In this document: piece after piece, positions 1 to 6,853 of the stretch
Position numbering within the stretch: the stretch's first letter is position 1
How the letters are laid out: each line of letters starts with the position of its first letter
Notes under the pieces: generated by a model
Seen by the model: only the letters and a program-made list of their open reading frames with translations
The model's database searches: none
What the model was told of the DNA's origin: nothing
Assembly (NCBI GenBank): GCA_934871445.1
Contig: CAKXBD010000037.1
Span: 1-15,436 of the forward strand
Length of the DNA stretch: 15,436 bases
Reading direction: 5' to 3'
Origin: an uncultured bacterium
GTDB taxonomy: Bacteria; Bacillota; Clostridia; Christensenellales; Borkfalkiaceae
Translations under genes and position numbers: made by a program

Positions 1-98
1 AACGCCTTTCCTCCGATATAGACGGCATCCGCCCCGAAATGCAGAGCCGTTTCCAATTTTGAATAGCTTCCCGCAGGAGCCAGAAGTTCCGTTTTCAT
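1..98 (-). CDS. U32-family peptidase (TrhP-like), N-terminal fragment
   Basis: Only the first 32 codons lie inside the window; the gene runs off the left edge. The translation begins MKTELLAPAGSYSKLETAL and continues with FGADAVYIGGKA. This ELLAPAG...GADAVYIGG pattern is the hallmark N-terminus of the peptidase U32 family. In bacilli, U32 proteins encoded next to trmR (YrrN/YrrO, renamed TrhP) hydroxylate U34 of certain tRNAs, using prephenate-derived chemistry. The ATG overlaps the stop codon of the upstream methyltransferase gene (ATGA), so translation is probably coupled. The role in tRNA wobble modification is inferred from this neighbourhood. Other U32 members act on 23S rRNA or ubiquinone synthesis and cannot be told apart from 32 residues. 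Confidence 0.88.
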   Translation of the reverse strand, partial: MKTELLAPAGSYSKLETALHFGADAVYIGGKA

Positions 99-739
99 TC
101 GTCGTCCTTTTCTCTGTTTTCCTTCGTCAAAACCGATACCGCTACTCCGTCGCCGATATTCAATACGGATGTGATAAAATCCTTATCCGCAGAAACGGCG
201 GAAAGATATCCTCGAATTTTTTCCACAATGGACCGCCGCTTTGCAGGAGTAGGTACTTCTCCGCTCACCCAACCGTATAGAAGAACATCGTCGGCAAAGA
301 GTACGCTGCCGTTACGCATCAATCGTTTCAGATCGAACAAATACTTCTCGTATTGCGCCTTTGGACCGTCTAAAAATATAAAATCGAAACAGCCGTCCAT
401 CATGGAAAGGATTTCCCCTGCATCGCCGAGATAACAGGTGGCGCGCTCGGAAAGTCCCAAAGTCTCAAAATTTTTTTTCGCTTCGAGATAGCGTTCCTCT
501 TCCACTTCTATCGTAACGACCTGCGCCGTCGGGCATTGAAGCAGCATCGCCGCCGAAGAAAGCCCCACAGCCGTTCCGATTTCGAGAATATGCTTCGGAC
601 GGACTGCGGAAATCATCAGCAAAAGATAATTTAAAGTTTCGTCCTCCGCTACGGGAATTCCGCGGGAAAGAGCCTCCTTACGGAGACATCTGATCCGTTC
701 GTCGATATTCAGTTTCAAGAGAGATGACGAATATTTCAT
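95..739 (-). CDS. trmR: O-methyltransferase, likely tRNA 5-hydroxyuridine methyltransferase TrmR
   Basis: A 214-aa SAM-dependent O-methyltransferase of the catechol/caffeoyl-CoA OMT type, the usual length for the YrrM/TrmR group. Visible motifs are the SAM-binding ILEIGTAVGLSS at residues 51-62, the acidic motif VVTIEVEEER at 74-83, and FIFLDGPKAQY at 120-130, whose Asp belongs to the metal/catalytic site, followed by ADDVLLYGWV at 149-158. TrmR methylates 5-hydroxyuridine at tRNA position 34 to 5-methoxyuridine. The gene sits between rnj (29 bases upstream) and a U32 peptidase gene that overlaps its stop by 4 bases. This matches the Bacillus yrrM-yrrN-yrrO arrangement and favours TrmR over small-molecule OMTs. 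I see no clear Shine-Dalgarno before the ATG, so expression may depend on read-through and coupling from rnj. Confidence 0.85.
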   Translation of the reverse strand: MKYSSSLLKLNIDERIRCLRKEALSRGIPVAEDETLNYLLLMISAVRPKHILEIGTAVGLSSAAMLLQCPTAQVVTIEVEEERYLEAKKNFETLGLSERATCYLGDAGEILSMMDGCFDFIFLDGPKAQYEKYLFDLKRLMRNGSVLFADDVLLYGWVSGEVPTPAKRRSIVEKIRGYLSAVSADKDFITSVLNIGDGVAVSVLTKENREKDDE

Positions 740-768
740 TTTTTCGATACTTTTGCGCCGTCCCGGAT

Positions 769-2766
769 TTATACCTCAAAAACGACCGGAACAATCAACG
801 GAGATTGTTTGGTCTTTTTGAAAATATAATTTTTTAAGGCCTTTTTTACCGTGGCGGCAAGTTCTTCCTTGGTACCGTTTTCGTAATCGTACTGTTCAAC
901 CGCTTTCTGAACGACGGACTTTATTTCCTTGTCAGAATCCTTGTTTCCTGCAAAGACATAGCCGCGGCTTTCGATAATCGGGTCGTTGATGACGTAGTTT
1001 CCCGTTACCGCCAATGTGATCATGAAAATTCCCTCGGCAGACATTCTCAGACGATCCTTCATTACCTCGCTGGTTCCATAGTCCTCGAATCCCTCTCCGT
1101 CGATCAAACGGGTCCCCGCGGGGAAATTCTCGCCCAATTTTATCGTGTCTTCCGTCAATTCTACGCAATTTCCGATTTCCGTAATGAGAATGTTCCGTTC
1201 CGGCATCCCCAATTCCTGTGCCAATAGAGCATGGCGCTTTAAGTGTCTGTATTCTCCGTGTACGGGAATAAAAAATTTCGGATTGAGCAGATTATGCAAA
1301 ATTTTGTGTTCTTCCTGACAGGCGTGACCCGAAACATGAATTTTTTCGAGACTTTCGTAAACGACGTTGGCGCCCTTTTTATAAAGGTTATTGATGACAC
1401 GATATACCATTTTCTCGTTCCCCGGGATAGGCGTGGCGGAAATGATGATCGTATCGTTATTGCCGATCGTCACTTTATTAAAATCGCCCGAAGCCATGCG
1501 GGTAAGCGCGCTCATCGGCTCGCCCTGCGTACCCGTAGAAACAATGACGAGCTCGCCATCGAACAGATTTTTACTCTTTTCAATATCGATAAGAACACCT
1601 TCGGGTATTTTCAGTTCACCGATTTTTACTGCGGCATCTACGACCTTGAACATGCTCCGTCCCGAAAGCGCCACTTTACGGCGATACTTTACGGCCAAAT
1701 CGATAATTTGCTGCAAGCGATGCACGTTGGAAGCAAACGTCGCTATAATCAGTCTGCGATTCATATTTTCGGAAAAGAGATGGTCGAGCGTCGTTCCTAC
1801 GACAGTTTCGCTCATCGTATAGCCGGGGCGTTCGATGTTCGTCGATTCTCCCATATAGAGAAGCACCCCTTCCCGTCCGAGCTCGGCAATTCTTTCGAGG
1901 TCAATAGGATTTCCCGCGACAGGGGTCAGGTCAATTTTGAAATCCCCGCTATGATAAATAAGTCCGCAGGGCGTACGAATAGCCAAAGCGACCGCACCGG
2001 AAATCGAATGGTTGACATTGATGAATTCCACTTCAAAAGCGCCTAACTTTATTCTATCCCCCGGCTGAACCACTCGTTCTGTCACATTTTGAATGCGATG
2101 TTCCTGAATTTTATTGTCCGCGAGCATCAACGTCAGTTTTGTACCGTAGACGGGCGTTCCGGGATTGAGCTCCTTCAAGAGATAAGGAATACCTCCGATA
2201 TGATCCTCATGACCGTGCGTCAAAAGGATTCCTTTTACCTTGTCTTTATTTTGAACGAGATAGGTAATATCGGGAACCACGAGATCTATACCCGGCATAT
2301 CCTCGTTATTGGGGAAAGTAAGCCCCGCGTCGATAATGACAATATCTCCGCCATATTCTATGGCTGTCATGTTTTTGCCGATTTCTCCTACGCCGCCGAG
2401 AAAAAGAATTTTGACCGCTCTTTTCTTTTTGAGGCCGCGGCCTCTTTTTTCTGCCAAAACAGGAAATTCCTCTGAATTTTCAAAAGTAGGTCGACGAAGA
2501 ATTGCAGCATCGCGCGGGATATTGTAAAAAGTCTTTTTTACAGTTGCTTGTCTTCGAGTTGTAGTCGGCGATTCTTTGTCGGTCTTACTCTCTCGTCGTT
2601 TAGGCAGGGAAGTTGCCTGCATGGAAGTACCCGCTCCGCTTCCCGCGGAACGGATATTAGTTCTGTTATTTGCGAAACGCCTCTTCGTTTCGCTTTCCGA
2701 ATTGCCGTCGAGCTTTTCGGCCGACGGACGCTTTCTCGGAGTTCTGTTTTGTTCTTTAATATTCAC
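769..2766 (-). CDS. rnj: Ribonuclease J with long basic N-terminal extension
   Basis: A metallo-beta-lactamase/beta-CASP ribonuclease acting as 5'-3' exo- and endonuclease in mRNA decay and rRNA maturation. The core starts near residue 117 (KILFLGGVGEIGKNM). Zinc ligands are visible in HGHEDH (184-189), VNHS (251-254), HSGDF (272-276), HVSGH (477-481) and PVHGEY (501-506); the C-terminus SPLIVPVVFEV is typical. At 665 aa it exceeds the usual length of about 555 aa because of roughly 115 leading residues rich in Lys, Arg, Ser and Thr. The start is a GTG; an in-frame TAG lies two codons upstream, so no earlier start exists. The SD AAGGAG (2780-2785) is 13 bases from the GTG, which is long. Met49 is an alternative start but has no evident SD. 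Clostridia often carry a single RNase J, but J1 versus J2 cannot be decided here. Confidence 0.95.
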   Translation of the reverse strand: MNIKEQNRTPRKRPSAEKLDGNSESETKRRFANNRTNIRSAGSGAGTSMQATSLPKRRESKTDKESPTTTRRQATVKKTFYNIPRDAAILRRPTFENSEEFPVLAEKRGRGLKKKRAVKILFLGGVGEIGKNMTAIEYGGDIVIIDAGLTFPNNEDMPGIDLVVPDITYLVQNKDKVKGILLTHGHEDHIGGIPYLLKELNPGTPVYGTKLTLMLADNKIQEHRIQNVTERVVQPGDRIKLGAFEVEFINVNHSISGAVALAIRTPCGLIYHSGDFKIDLTPVAGNPIDLERIAELGREGVLLYMGESTNIERPGYTMSETVVGTTLDHLFSENMNRRLIIATFASNVHRLQQIIDLAVKYRRKVALSGRSMFKVVDAAVKIGELKIPEGVLIDIEKSKNLFDGELVIVSTGTQGEPMSALTRMASGDFNKVTIGNNDTIIISATPIPGNEKMVYRVINNLYKKGANVVYESLEKIHVSGHACQEEHKILHNLLNPKFFIPVHGEYRHLKRHALLAQELGMPERNILITEIGNCVELTEDTIKLGENFPAGTRLIDGEGFEDYGTSEVMKDRLRMSAEGIFMITLAVTGNYVINDPIIESRGYVFAGNKDSDKEIKSVVQKAVEQYDYENGTKEELAATVKKALKNYIFKKTKQSPLIVPVVFEV

Positions 2767-2785
2767 TGTCTATAACTTTCTCCTT

Positions 2786-2804
2786 AAAGGACCGGTTGTC
2801 CTTT
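2786..2804 (-). other. Hairpin just upstream of the rnj ribosome binding site
   Basis: A 7-bp perfect stem, AAAGGAC pairing with GTCCTTT around a 5-base loop, ends one base before the AAGGAG of rnj. It has no U-run, so it is not a terminator. It could shield the leader 5' end or modulate RBS access. This is a sequence observation; the function is inference. Confidence 0.4.
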
Positions 2805-2813
2805 CACGAAATA

Positions 2814-2844
2814 GAGAGCCGAAAATATTTCATTATCAGCTCTC
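2814..2844 (-). terminator. Possible weak terminator or mRNA 3' stem after the repeat-protein gene
   Basis: An inverted repeat, GAGAGCTGA with TCGGCTCTC, makes a 9-bp stem including one G-U pair, with a 13-base loop. It lies 39 bases beyond the stop codon of the repeat protein. The bases after it (TATTTCG) are a poor U-tract, so partial termination or a 3'-end stabilising stem is as likely as true termination. No convincing separate promoter for rnj is seen in the 116-base gap, so some read-through is probable. Confidence 0.4.
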
Positions 2845-2882
2845 CCTTTCCTATTCTTATGTATGATTTCGTTTGACGACGA

Positions 2883-5800
2883 TTAATTGAAATCTAACAC
2901 AACTTTCTTTTCTTTTGTAACTTTAATGAGTCCTTTTTCTAACAACTGCTTAGTTGACTCATGTTCAAATTCCTGAACGTAATCTACAGGTTCAAAATTC
3001 TCACGTTTATCCGTACCGAGCTTTTCTGCAAGGAAGCCGACCAAACGTAATGCCTTCTTGACTCCTGCATCGCTCTTTACTTTTACCATAAACGGCGTAT
3101 GTTCATAAGCCTTTTGAGAACTTACGTCTCTCTGATGATAAACGGTCGTCTTATAATCGGGATTTGTGGGATCAAGTGCAAGATAGAAGCAAAGCGTCTT
3201 ACCGCAGATATTTAACTTCGCTACTGTTTCGCGCCCGAAATTAAATCTGTCGCCATGCCAGCTCAAATTAGAATTCAATCTCTTATAAGAGGTCAATTCA
3301 TTTTTAATTTTGCTGTAATACCCCTTTACGTTATCCTCGCTCTGTTTCATCTTAGCCGTGAAACTTCTCTTCAAACGAATCACTAAACCCGTATCTGCGT
3401 CGACGAGATTATTTTCCACCTCGTCATAAGAATTTGTTTCCGCATCGGCCGCCGCAATTTCCGTAGATGCAGACGTTTCAGCTGTTTCAGCAGCTTCATC
3501 TGCGTACGCTTCGGACTCTGTCTGATTTTCGGTCTCAGTTTCGAGTTCAGCTTCATTATCGGTTTCGGAGACAGCATCGGTTACGGCTGCTTCTTCCTCG
3601 GCCTTATCCGCTATTTCCTCTTCCTTTTCTTCGGGAACTTCTTCAACGGCTTGCTCCGCAATCGTTTCCTCTTCCACGGAAATAACTTCTTGAGACATTT
3701 CAGCAGTTTGTTGGCCTTCGGCCATTTCCGCCTCTAAAGATTTTGTTTCGTCGACCGCCTCAGTTTCGGTCTCTTCTGCCTTAGCTTCTTCCTGAGGCTC
3801 CTCTACAGCTATGCCGTTTTCTTCTTCCGCAGCTTCACAAACGCTTTCTTCCTCTTTCACCGCGGGACAACAAGCGCGAATCTTTTCAACGACGGCGTCG
3901 GCAATTTTTTCTGCCCCTTCTTCGTCTACCAAAACTTCAAACGCGGGAACCTCAACCTTCTCCGCAACTTCTTTGGAAAGAGTTTCATAATCGATTTCCG
4001 TCTTCTCAGGTTGAGGCACGACTATCTTTTCCGCAACCTTTTCGGAAAGCAGATCATAATCGAGGACTTCGGGTTCGGGAAGCGTAACTTCGGGAACAAC
4101 GACCTTTTCTGCTATTTTTTCGGAGACAGAATCGAGGTCGATAGCAGCAGCTACGCAATCGGCGATAGATTTTGCGCCGTCAGCATCGACGACCACATCG
4201 TATGTAGGAACTTCGGGCTGAGGAATAATAATCTTCTCGGCCACCTTCTCCGAAAGCAATTCATAGTCGATGGTTTCGGGTTCAGGAATTTCCACATCGG
4301 GAAGAACGACCTTTTCCGCGACCTTATCGGACAACATTTCATAATCGAGGGCCTCGGGTTCGGGAAGCGTAACTTCGGGAACAACGACTTTTTCCGCCAC
4401 TTTATCGGAAAGGAGTTCGTAATCGATGGTTTCAGGTTCGGGAACTTCCGCAACGGGAACGACCACCTTCTCTGCGACTTTTTCGGAAAGAAGTTCGTAA
4501 TCCAAAGCTTCCACAACGCCTTGCGCGATCTCTTTCCGACCTTCCTCGTCTACAAGCACATCGTAATCGGGAACAGCTACTTTTTCCGCAATCTTCGTCG
4601 CCAAACCGTCTATATCGAAATTGGAAAAATCGGGCATTTTTGTTTCCACGAGTTCTGCAATCCTGTCATAATCGACGGGATCGGGAAGAACTTCCGCAGC
4701 CTTCGCGGCTTGATATACTCTATCATAATCGATAATAGAGGAATCCGCCGTTGAAGGAATCTTCGCAACAATGGCATCAGACAAACGGTCGTAGTCGATT
4801 GTTTCCGCCGCGGGAAGCCTTTCGGCAACGCTTTGCGCCATCACTGCATAGTCGAGAACTTCGGGCACAGGCGCTTTTTCCGCCACAGTCTCCGAAATCT
4901 TTTCGTAGTCGATTGCCTCCGGCATTCTCGCAATGACGGCATCGGCAAGCTTCTCGTAATCGACAGCCTCGGGAACGGGCATTTTCGAAATAATCGTCTC
5001 CGCCAGCAAGTCGTAATCGATAGGTTCGGGATCTGCGGGAGCCGGCATCTTCGCGATAATCATATCGGACAAACGATCATAATCGATTTCTTCCGCCGCA
5101 GGGACAGAAACCTTTGCCGCTACAGCTTCCGCCAAAGCGTCGGTATCCATTTCGGAAATGGCTTTCAATACAGCAGCCGAAACATTTGCGGCAAGAAGTT
5201 CCTCGTCTACCGCCGGAGCCTTAGCGTTTTCCGCAGCCTTCAAAAAGCTGTCGTCGATGCGCGCATAGTCTATCTTATCGGGATAAGGAAGAGATTCTAC
5301 AACCTTCTCCGCCGCGCCGTAAATAATTCTGTCGTAATCGACGTTCGCCTCCGACGCCGCTACAGGCACATTCTCCTCTGCGGCGGCCTTGGGTTGCCCC
5401 TCGCGGATTTTTTCGATTACCTTGTCGCTGACTTCCTCCACGATGCGAGTATAATCGATATTCTCCGCTACGGGAATGGCGGCTACAGCGTCGAGAATCT
5501 CTTTATTATGCGTATTAAAACTTGACTCCGTCTTTTCGGAAACGGATTCCGTGATCTTATCGTAATCGATTTCTTCCGCCGCGGGAACCGCTTCGACGAT
5601 TTTTTCTTTTATCGTCTCCGCAATAGCCTCGTAATCGGGTTCAGGACGGGCGGCAAGTTCTTCGAGCTTCTCCTTGATTTCCGCGAGTACTTTATCGATT
5701 TGTTCGAGAAGTTCGACTTTGCCCTCCACTGTATCCAGCTTAGTGAGCACGTCCTCCGTCAAAACTGCGGATAAAGACTCATAAATCATTTGGTTCTGCT

Positions 5801-6077
5801 GATAACCATATTTCAGTTCGCGAACCATGGATTGCGCGGTCTGAGCGTTCGTCTCCGTAGCGGAAGCAGTCTCTTTTTGGATAGACTGATATACAGAGCT
5901 AGATTGCATTGCCGCGTATTTGAGCTCGTTCATCAGCTCTTTTTTCATCTTTTGCAAATCGTAGGTGAGACCGTTATACAACCCCTCTATCATCAGAGCT
6001 GTTTCGTTCCCCCGAGGCGGTACGTTTGCATAAGCATAAGGAGCTTGTTTCTGATTGTTGTTACCGTAATCCGTCAT
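2883..6077 (-). CDS. Large tandem-repeat protein with conserved basic C-terminal domain, function unknown
   Basis: A 1064-aa acidic protein with no signal peptide or membrane segment, so probably cytoplasmic. Residues 1-147 are Gln/Asn-rich, then helical and probably coiled coil (LYNGLTYDLQKMKKEL; VEGKVELLEQIDKVLAEI). Residues 148-733 hold about 21 copies of a motif whose consensus is I-DY-(D/E)-x-L-S-(D/E)-x-V-A-E-K-V-x-x-P, spaced 17-62 residues. Three units carry an inserted VLVDEEG...IAxxV module. Residues about 734-893 are a Glu/Ala/Thr acidic linker. Residues about 898-1064 form a folded, basic domain starting VIRLKRSFTAKM, with SYKRLNSNLSWHGDRF and GKTLCFYLALDP. I recall similar C-terminal domains in Clostridia but know no function. 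The ATG is preferred over a TTG four codons earlier because GAGGT (6083-6087) lies 5 bases before it and overlaps the region of that TTG. A scaffold or cytoskeletal-linker role would be a guess. Confidence 0.85.
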   Translation of the reverse strand: MTDYGNNNQKQAPYAYANVPPRGNETALMIEGLYNGLTYDLQKMKKELMNELKYAAMQSSSVYQSIQKETASATETNAQTAQSMVRELKYGYQQNQMIYESLSAVLTEDVLTKLDTVEGKVELLEQIDKVLAEIKEKLEELAARPEPDYEAIAETIKEKIVEAVPAAEEIDYDKITESVSEKTESSFNTHNKEILDAVAAIPVAENIDYTRIVEEVSDKVIEKIREGQPKAAAEENVPVAASEANVDYDRIIYGAAEKVVESLPYPDKIDYARIDDSFLKAAENAKAPAVDEELLAANVSAAVLKAISEMDTDALAEAVAAKVSVPAAEEIDYDRLSDMIIAKMPAPADPEPIDYDLLAETIISKMPVPEAVDYEKLADAVIARMPEAIDYEKISETVAEKAPVPEVLDYAVMAQSVAERLPAAETIDYDRLSDAIVAKIPSTADSSIIDYDRVYQAAKAAEVLPDPVDYDRIAELVETKMPDFSNFDIDGLATKIAEKVAVPDYDVLVDEEGRKEIAQGVVEALDYELLSEKVAEKVVVPVAEVPEPETIDYELLSDKVAEKVVVPEVTLPEPEALDYEMLSDKVAEKVVLPDVEIPEPETIDYELLSEKVAEKIIIPQPEVPTYDVVVDADGAKSIADCVAAAIDLDSVSEKIAEKVVVPEVTLPEPEVLDYDLLSEKVAEKIVVPQPEKTEIDYETLSKEVAEKVEVPAFEVLVDEEGAEKIADAVVEKIRACCPAVKEEESVCEAAEEENGIAVEEPQEEAKAEETETEAVDETKSLEAEMAEGQQTAEMSQEVISVEEETIAEQAVEEVPEEKEEEIADKAEEEAAVTDAVSETDNEAELETETENQTESEAYADEAAETAETSASTEIAAADAETNSYDEVENNLVDADTGLVIRLKRSFTAKMKQSEDNVKGYYSKIKNELTSYKRLNSNLSWHGDRFNFGRETVAKLNICGKTLCFYLALDPTNPDYKTTVYHQRDVSSQKAYEHTPFMVKVKSDAGVKKALRLVGFLAEKLGTDKRENFEPVDYVQEFEHESTKQLLEKGLIKVTKEKKVVLDFN
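3879..5636 (-). repeat. Coding tandem repeats (about 21 IDY...VAEKV units) in the large protein
   Basis: Each unit begins with Asp-Tyr after Ile, Val or Leu and continues with a short amphipathic helix-like segment ending in a Pro-rich spacer. Early units (5636 down to about 4620) are divergent, 17-62 residues long. Later ones (about 4500 down to 3990) are mostly 26 residues and nearly identical, for example DYELLSEKVAEKVVVP, DYELLSDKVAEKVVVP and DYEMLSDKVAEKVVLP. A 35-base stretch is exactly repeated at 4069-4103 and 4354-4388 (coding VVPEVTLPEPE), showing recent duplication. The module with VLVDEEG or VVVDADG occurs in units 14, 18 and 21. Confidence 0.9.
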
Positions 6078-6136
6078 ATTACACCTCAATTTTTCTTGTT
6101 CGCTTGCGAATATAAAAATCGGATAAGCTACTATCG

Positions 6137-6163
6137 TTTATAATTTTACACCATTTTCGTCAA
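6137..6163 (-). promoter_or_regulatory. Candidate sigma-A promoter of the repeat-protein gene
   Basis: A TTGACG (6158-6163) and a TATAAA (6137-6142) are separated by 15 bases, shorter than the usual 17. An overlapping TAAAAT gives an alternative -10. A start near 6130 would leave a leader of about 50 bases before the ATG at 6077, which fits a dedicated promoter for this gene. The short spacer lowers confidence. Confidence 0.45.
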
Positions 6164-6213
6164 AAAGTAAATACCCTTTACGAAAATAATTTCCGTTTTT
6201 TTAAATTTTCCTT

Positions 6214-6396
6214 AAAAAAACCCGTCTCGACGCTCGCAAGGGGAATTTTATGAAAATATACGAAAGAAAACTTTTTACGGCAGCACCGGCAAATTCTCGC
6301 AAGCGATTTTTCCTCGGCGAGACAAACGAACCATGTCCGTCGCGAAGAAAAACGCGATAAGCGAAAAACGCCGATACCGTATCTTCTTTATTTACG
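6214..6396 (-). ncRNA. Candidate small RNA (or long leader) downstream of an orphan promoter
   Basis: A near-consensus promoter at 6403-6431 would start transcription near 6396, but no reading frame with a plausible RBS follows until 6077. The transcript would run about 180 nt to a run of seven U (6214-6220). Visible pairings are TCGCG/CGCGA around 6343-6357, TACGG with CCGTA (6375-6379 with 6276-6280) and a long-range GTCTCG/CGAGAC (6318-6323 with 6224-6229). The last of these lies just before the U-run. The hairpin immediately before the U-run is weak. I cannot match it to 6S RNA, SRP RNA, tmRNA, RNase P or a known riboswitch. It could equally be a long 5' leader of the repeat-protein gene. 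Confidence 0.35.
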
Positions 6397-6402
6397 CTTT
6401 TT

Positions 6403-6431
6403 ATTATAGCACATCTAATTCCCGCGGTCAA
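6403..6431 (-). promoter_or_regulatory. Strong sigma-A-like promoter without an obvious gene
   Basis: TTGACC (6426-6431) and a perfect TATAAT (6403-6408) stand exactly 17 bases apart on the minus strand. It lies 118 bases after the terminator of the small-protein gene and 326 bases before the start codon of the repeat protein. It is the best -10/-35 pair in this gene-free stretch. Confidence 0.7.
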
Positions 6432-6548
6432 GGGTTTTGAGAAAAAATCTCGTGAGAAAGCATAAAAATTTGCCAGAAAGTTACAAACGTGGCGTTTGAA
6501 CGAAAAAAAATCCCTCCATTATTATTTCCGTCCATGGTACCGATAGAC

Positions 6549-6584
6549 AAAAAAAGCGCAGTCGAGGCTTTTCGTCGCTGCGCT
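6549..6584 (-). terminator. Intrinsic terminator after the small-protein gene
   Basis: On the minus strand AGCGCAG pairs with CTGCGCT, extended by CGA/TCG across a single bulged A, giving about 10 bp and a 9-base loop. Seven U follow directly (6549-6555). It lies 27 bases past the stop codon of the 56-aa gene and closes the spoIVA group. Confidence 0.88.
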
Positions 6585-6611
6585 CTTTCTGTTGTTTCCG
6601 TACGTTTTTTG

Positions 6612-6782
6612 TCATCTTTCGTGATGTTCGGCGTCGAGATGTGGTGAATCGTGTTTTCCCTCCGCGAGTTCATGATAGCCCTTTACCGGCGTTTCGTCCT
6701 TCAAAGCCATGACGTATTCAGCATACTGCTCCTCCGTCATTTTAGGTACTTTTTCTTTTCTGTTTTTTGATGATTTACTCAT
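6612..6782 (-). CDS. 56-aa His-rich small protein downstream of spoIVA, function unknown
   Basis: The frame runs from an ATG at 6782 to a TGA. It begins MSKSSKNRKEKVPKMTEEQY and ends in a His-rich tail with His at 37, 44, 48, 53 and 54. A good SD, GGGAGAA, sits 8 bases before the ATG, and a strong intrinsic terminator follows 27 bases after the stop, so I regard it as a real gene despite its size. The N-terminus is basic; TEEQYAEYVMAL probably forms a helix. There is no signal peptide or membrane segment. It follows spoIVA by 71 bases on the same strand without a clear terminator between, so co-transcription during sporulation is plausible. A CATACTTC at about 6814-6821 might be a weak sporulation-type -10 of its own. 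I do not recognise the family; metal binding by the His-rich tail is a guess. Confidence 0.75.
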   Translation of the reverse strand: MSKSSKNRKEKVPKMTEEQYAEYVMALKDETPVKGYHELAEGKHDSPHLDAEHHER

Positions 6783-6853
6783 GATAAGGGTTCTCCCAAA
6801 AAAAGAATTTGAAAGAAGTATGTCCCCGTTTTCCGTTTTTTATTCCCGTATTT

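Larger units (their letters stand above)
6078..6611. other. Gene-free stretch of 534 bases
   Basis: No reading frame here has a convincing start, RBS or protein-like composition. It holds the small-gene terminator (6549-6584), the orphan promoter (6403-6431), the candidate RNA (6214-6396), the proximal promoter (6137-6163) and a GAGGT RBS (6083-6087). It also has the near-palindrome TCGCTTGCGA at 6100-6109 and its reverse complement at 6297-6306. The 6432-6548 part shows nothing I can name. Confidence 0.6.

Noticed and set aside
1243..2046. 267-aa plus-strand frame inside rnj
   Set aside because: Antisense to the RNase J catalytic core, with no SD and no family-like motifs.
4011..5525. Long open frames on the plus strand across the repeat gene
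   Set aside because: They are antisense shadows of the repetitive coding sequence: repetitive Phe/Gly/Asn/Arg-rich translations mirror the repeat period, and there is no RBS.
3879..5636. CRISPR-like or satellite repeat array
   Set aside because: Repeat spacing is irregular, the period is a multiple of three, and the units keep one protein frame, so this is coding repetition.
6214..6396. 6S RNA
   Set aside because: Size and promoter fit, but the 5' and 3' ends show no closing stem and I see no central bubble arrangement.
6201..6431. 76-aa minus-strand frame beginning at a TTG
   Set aside because: The start codon coincides with the -35 of the orphan promoter, so it could not be in that transcript; no RBS, and composition is not convincing.
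6428..6673. 81-aa minus-strand frame
   Set aside because: Its start lies inside the 56-aa gene in another frame and it reads through the intrinsic terminator.
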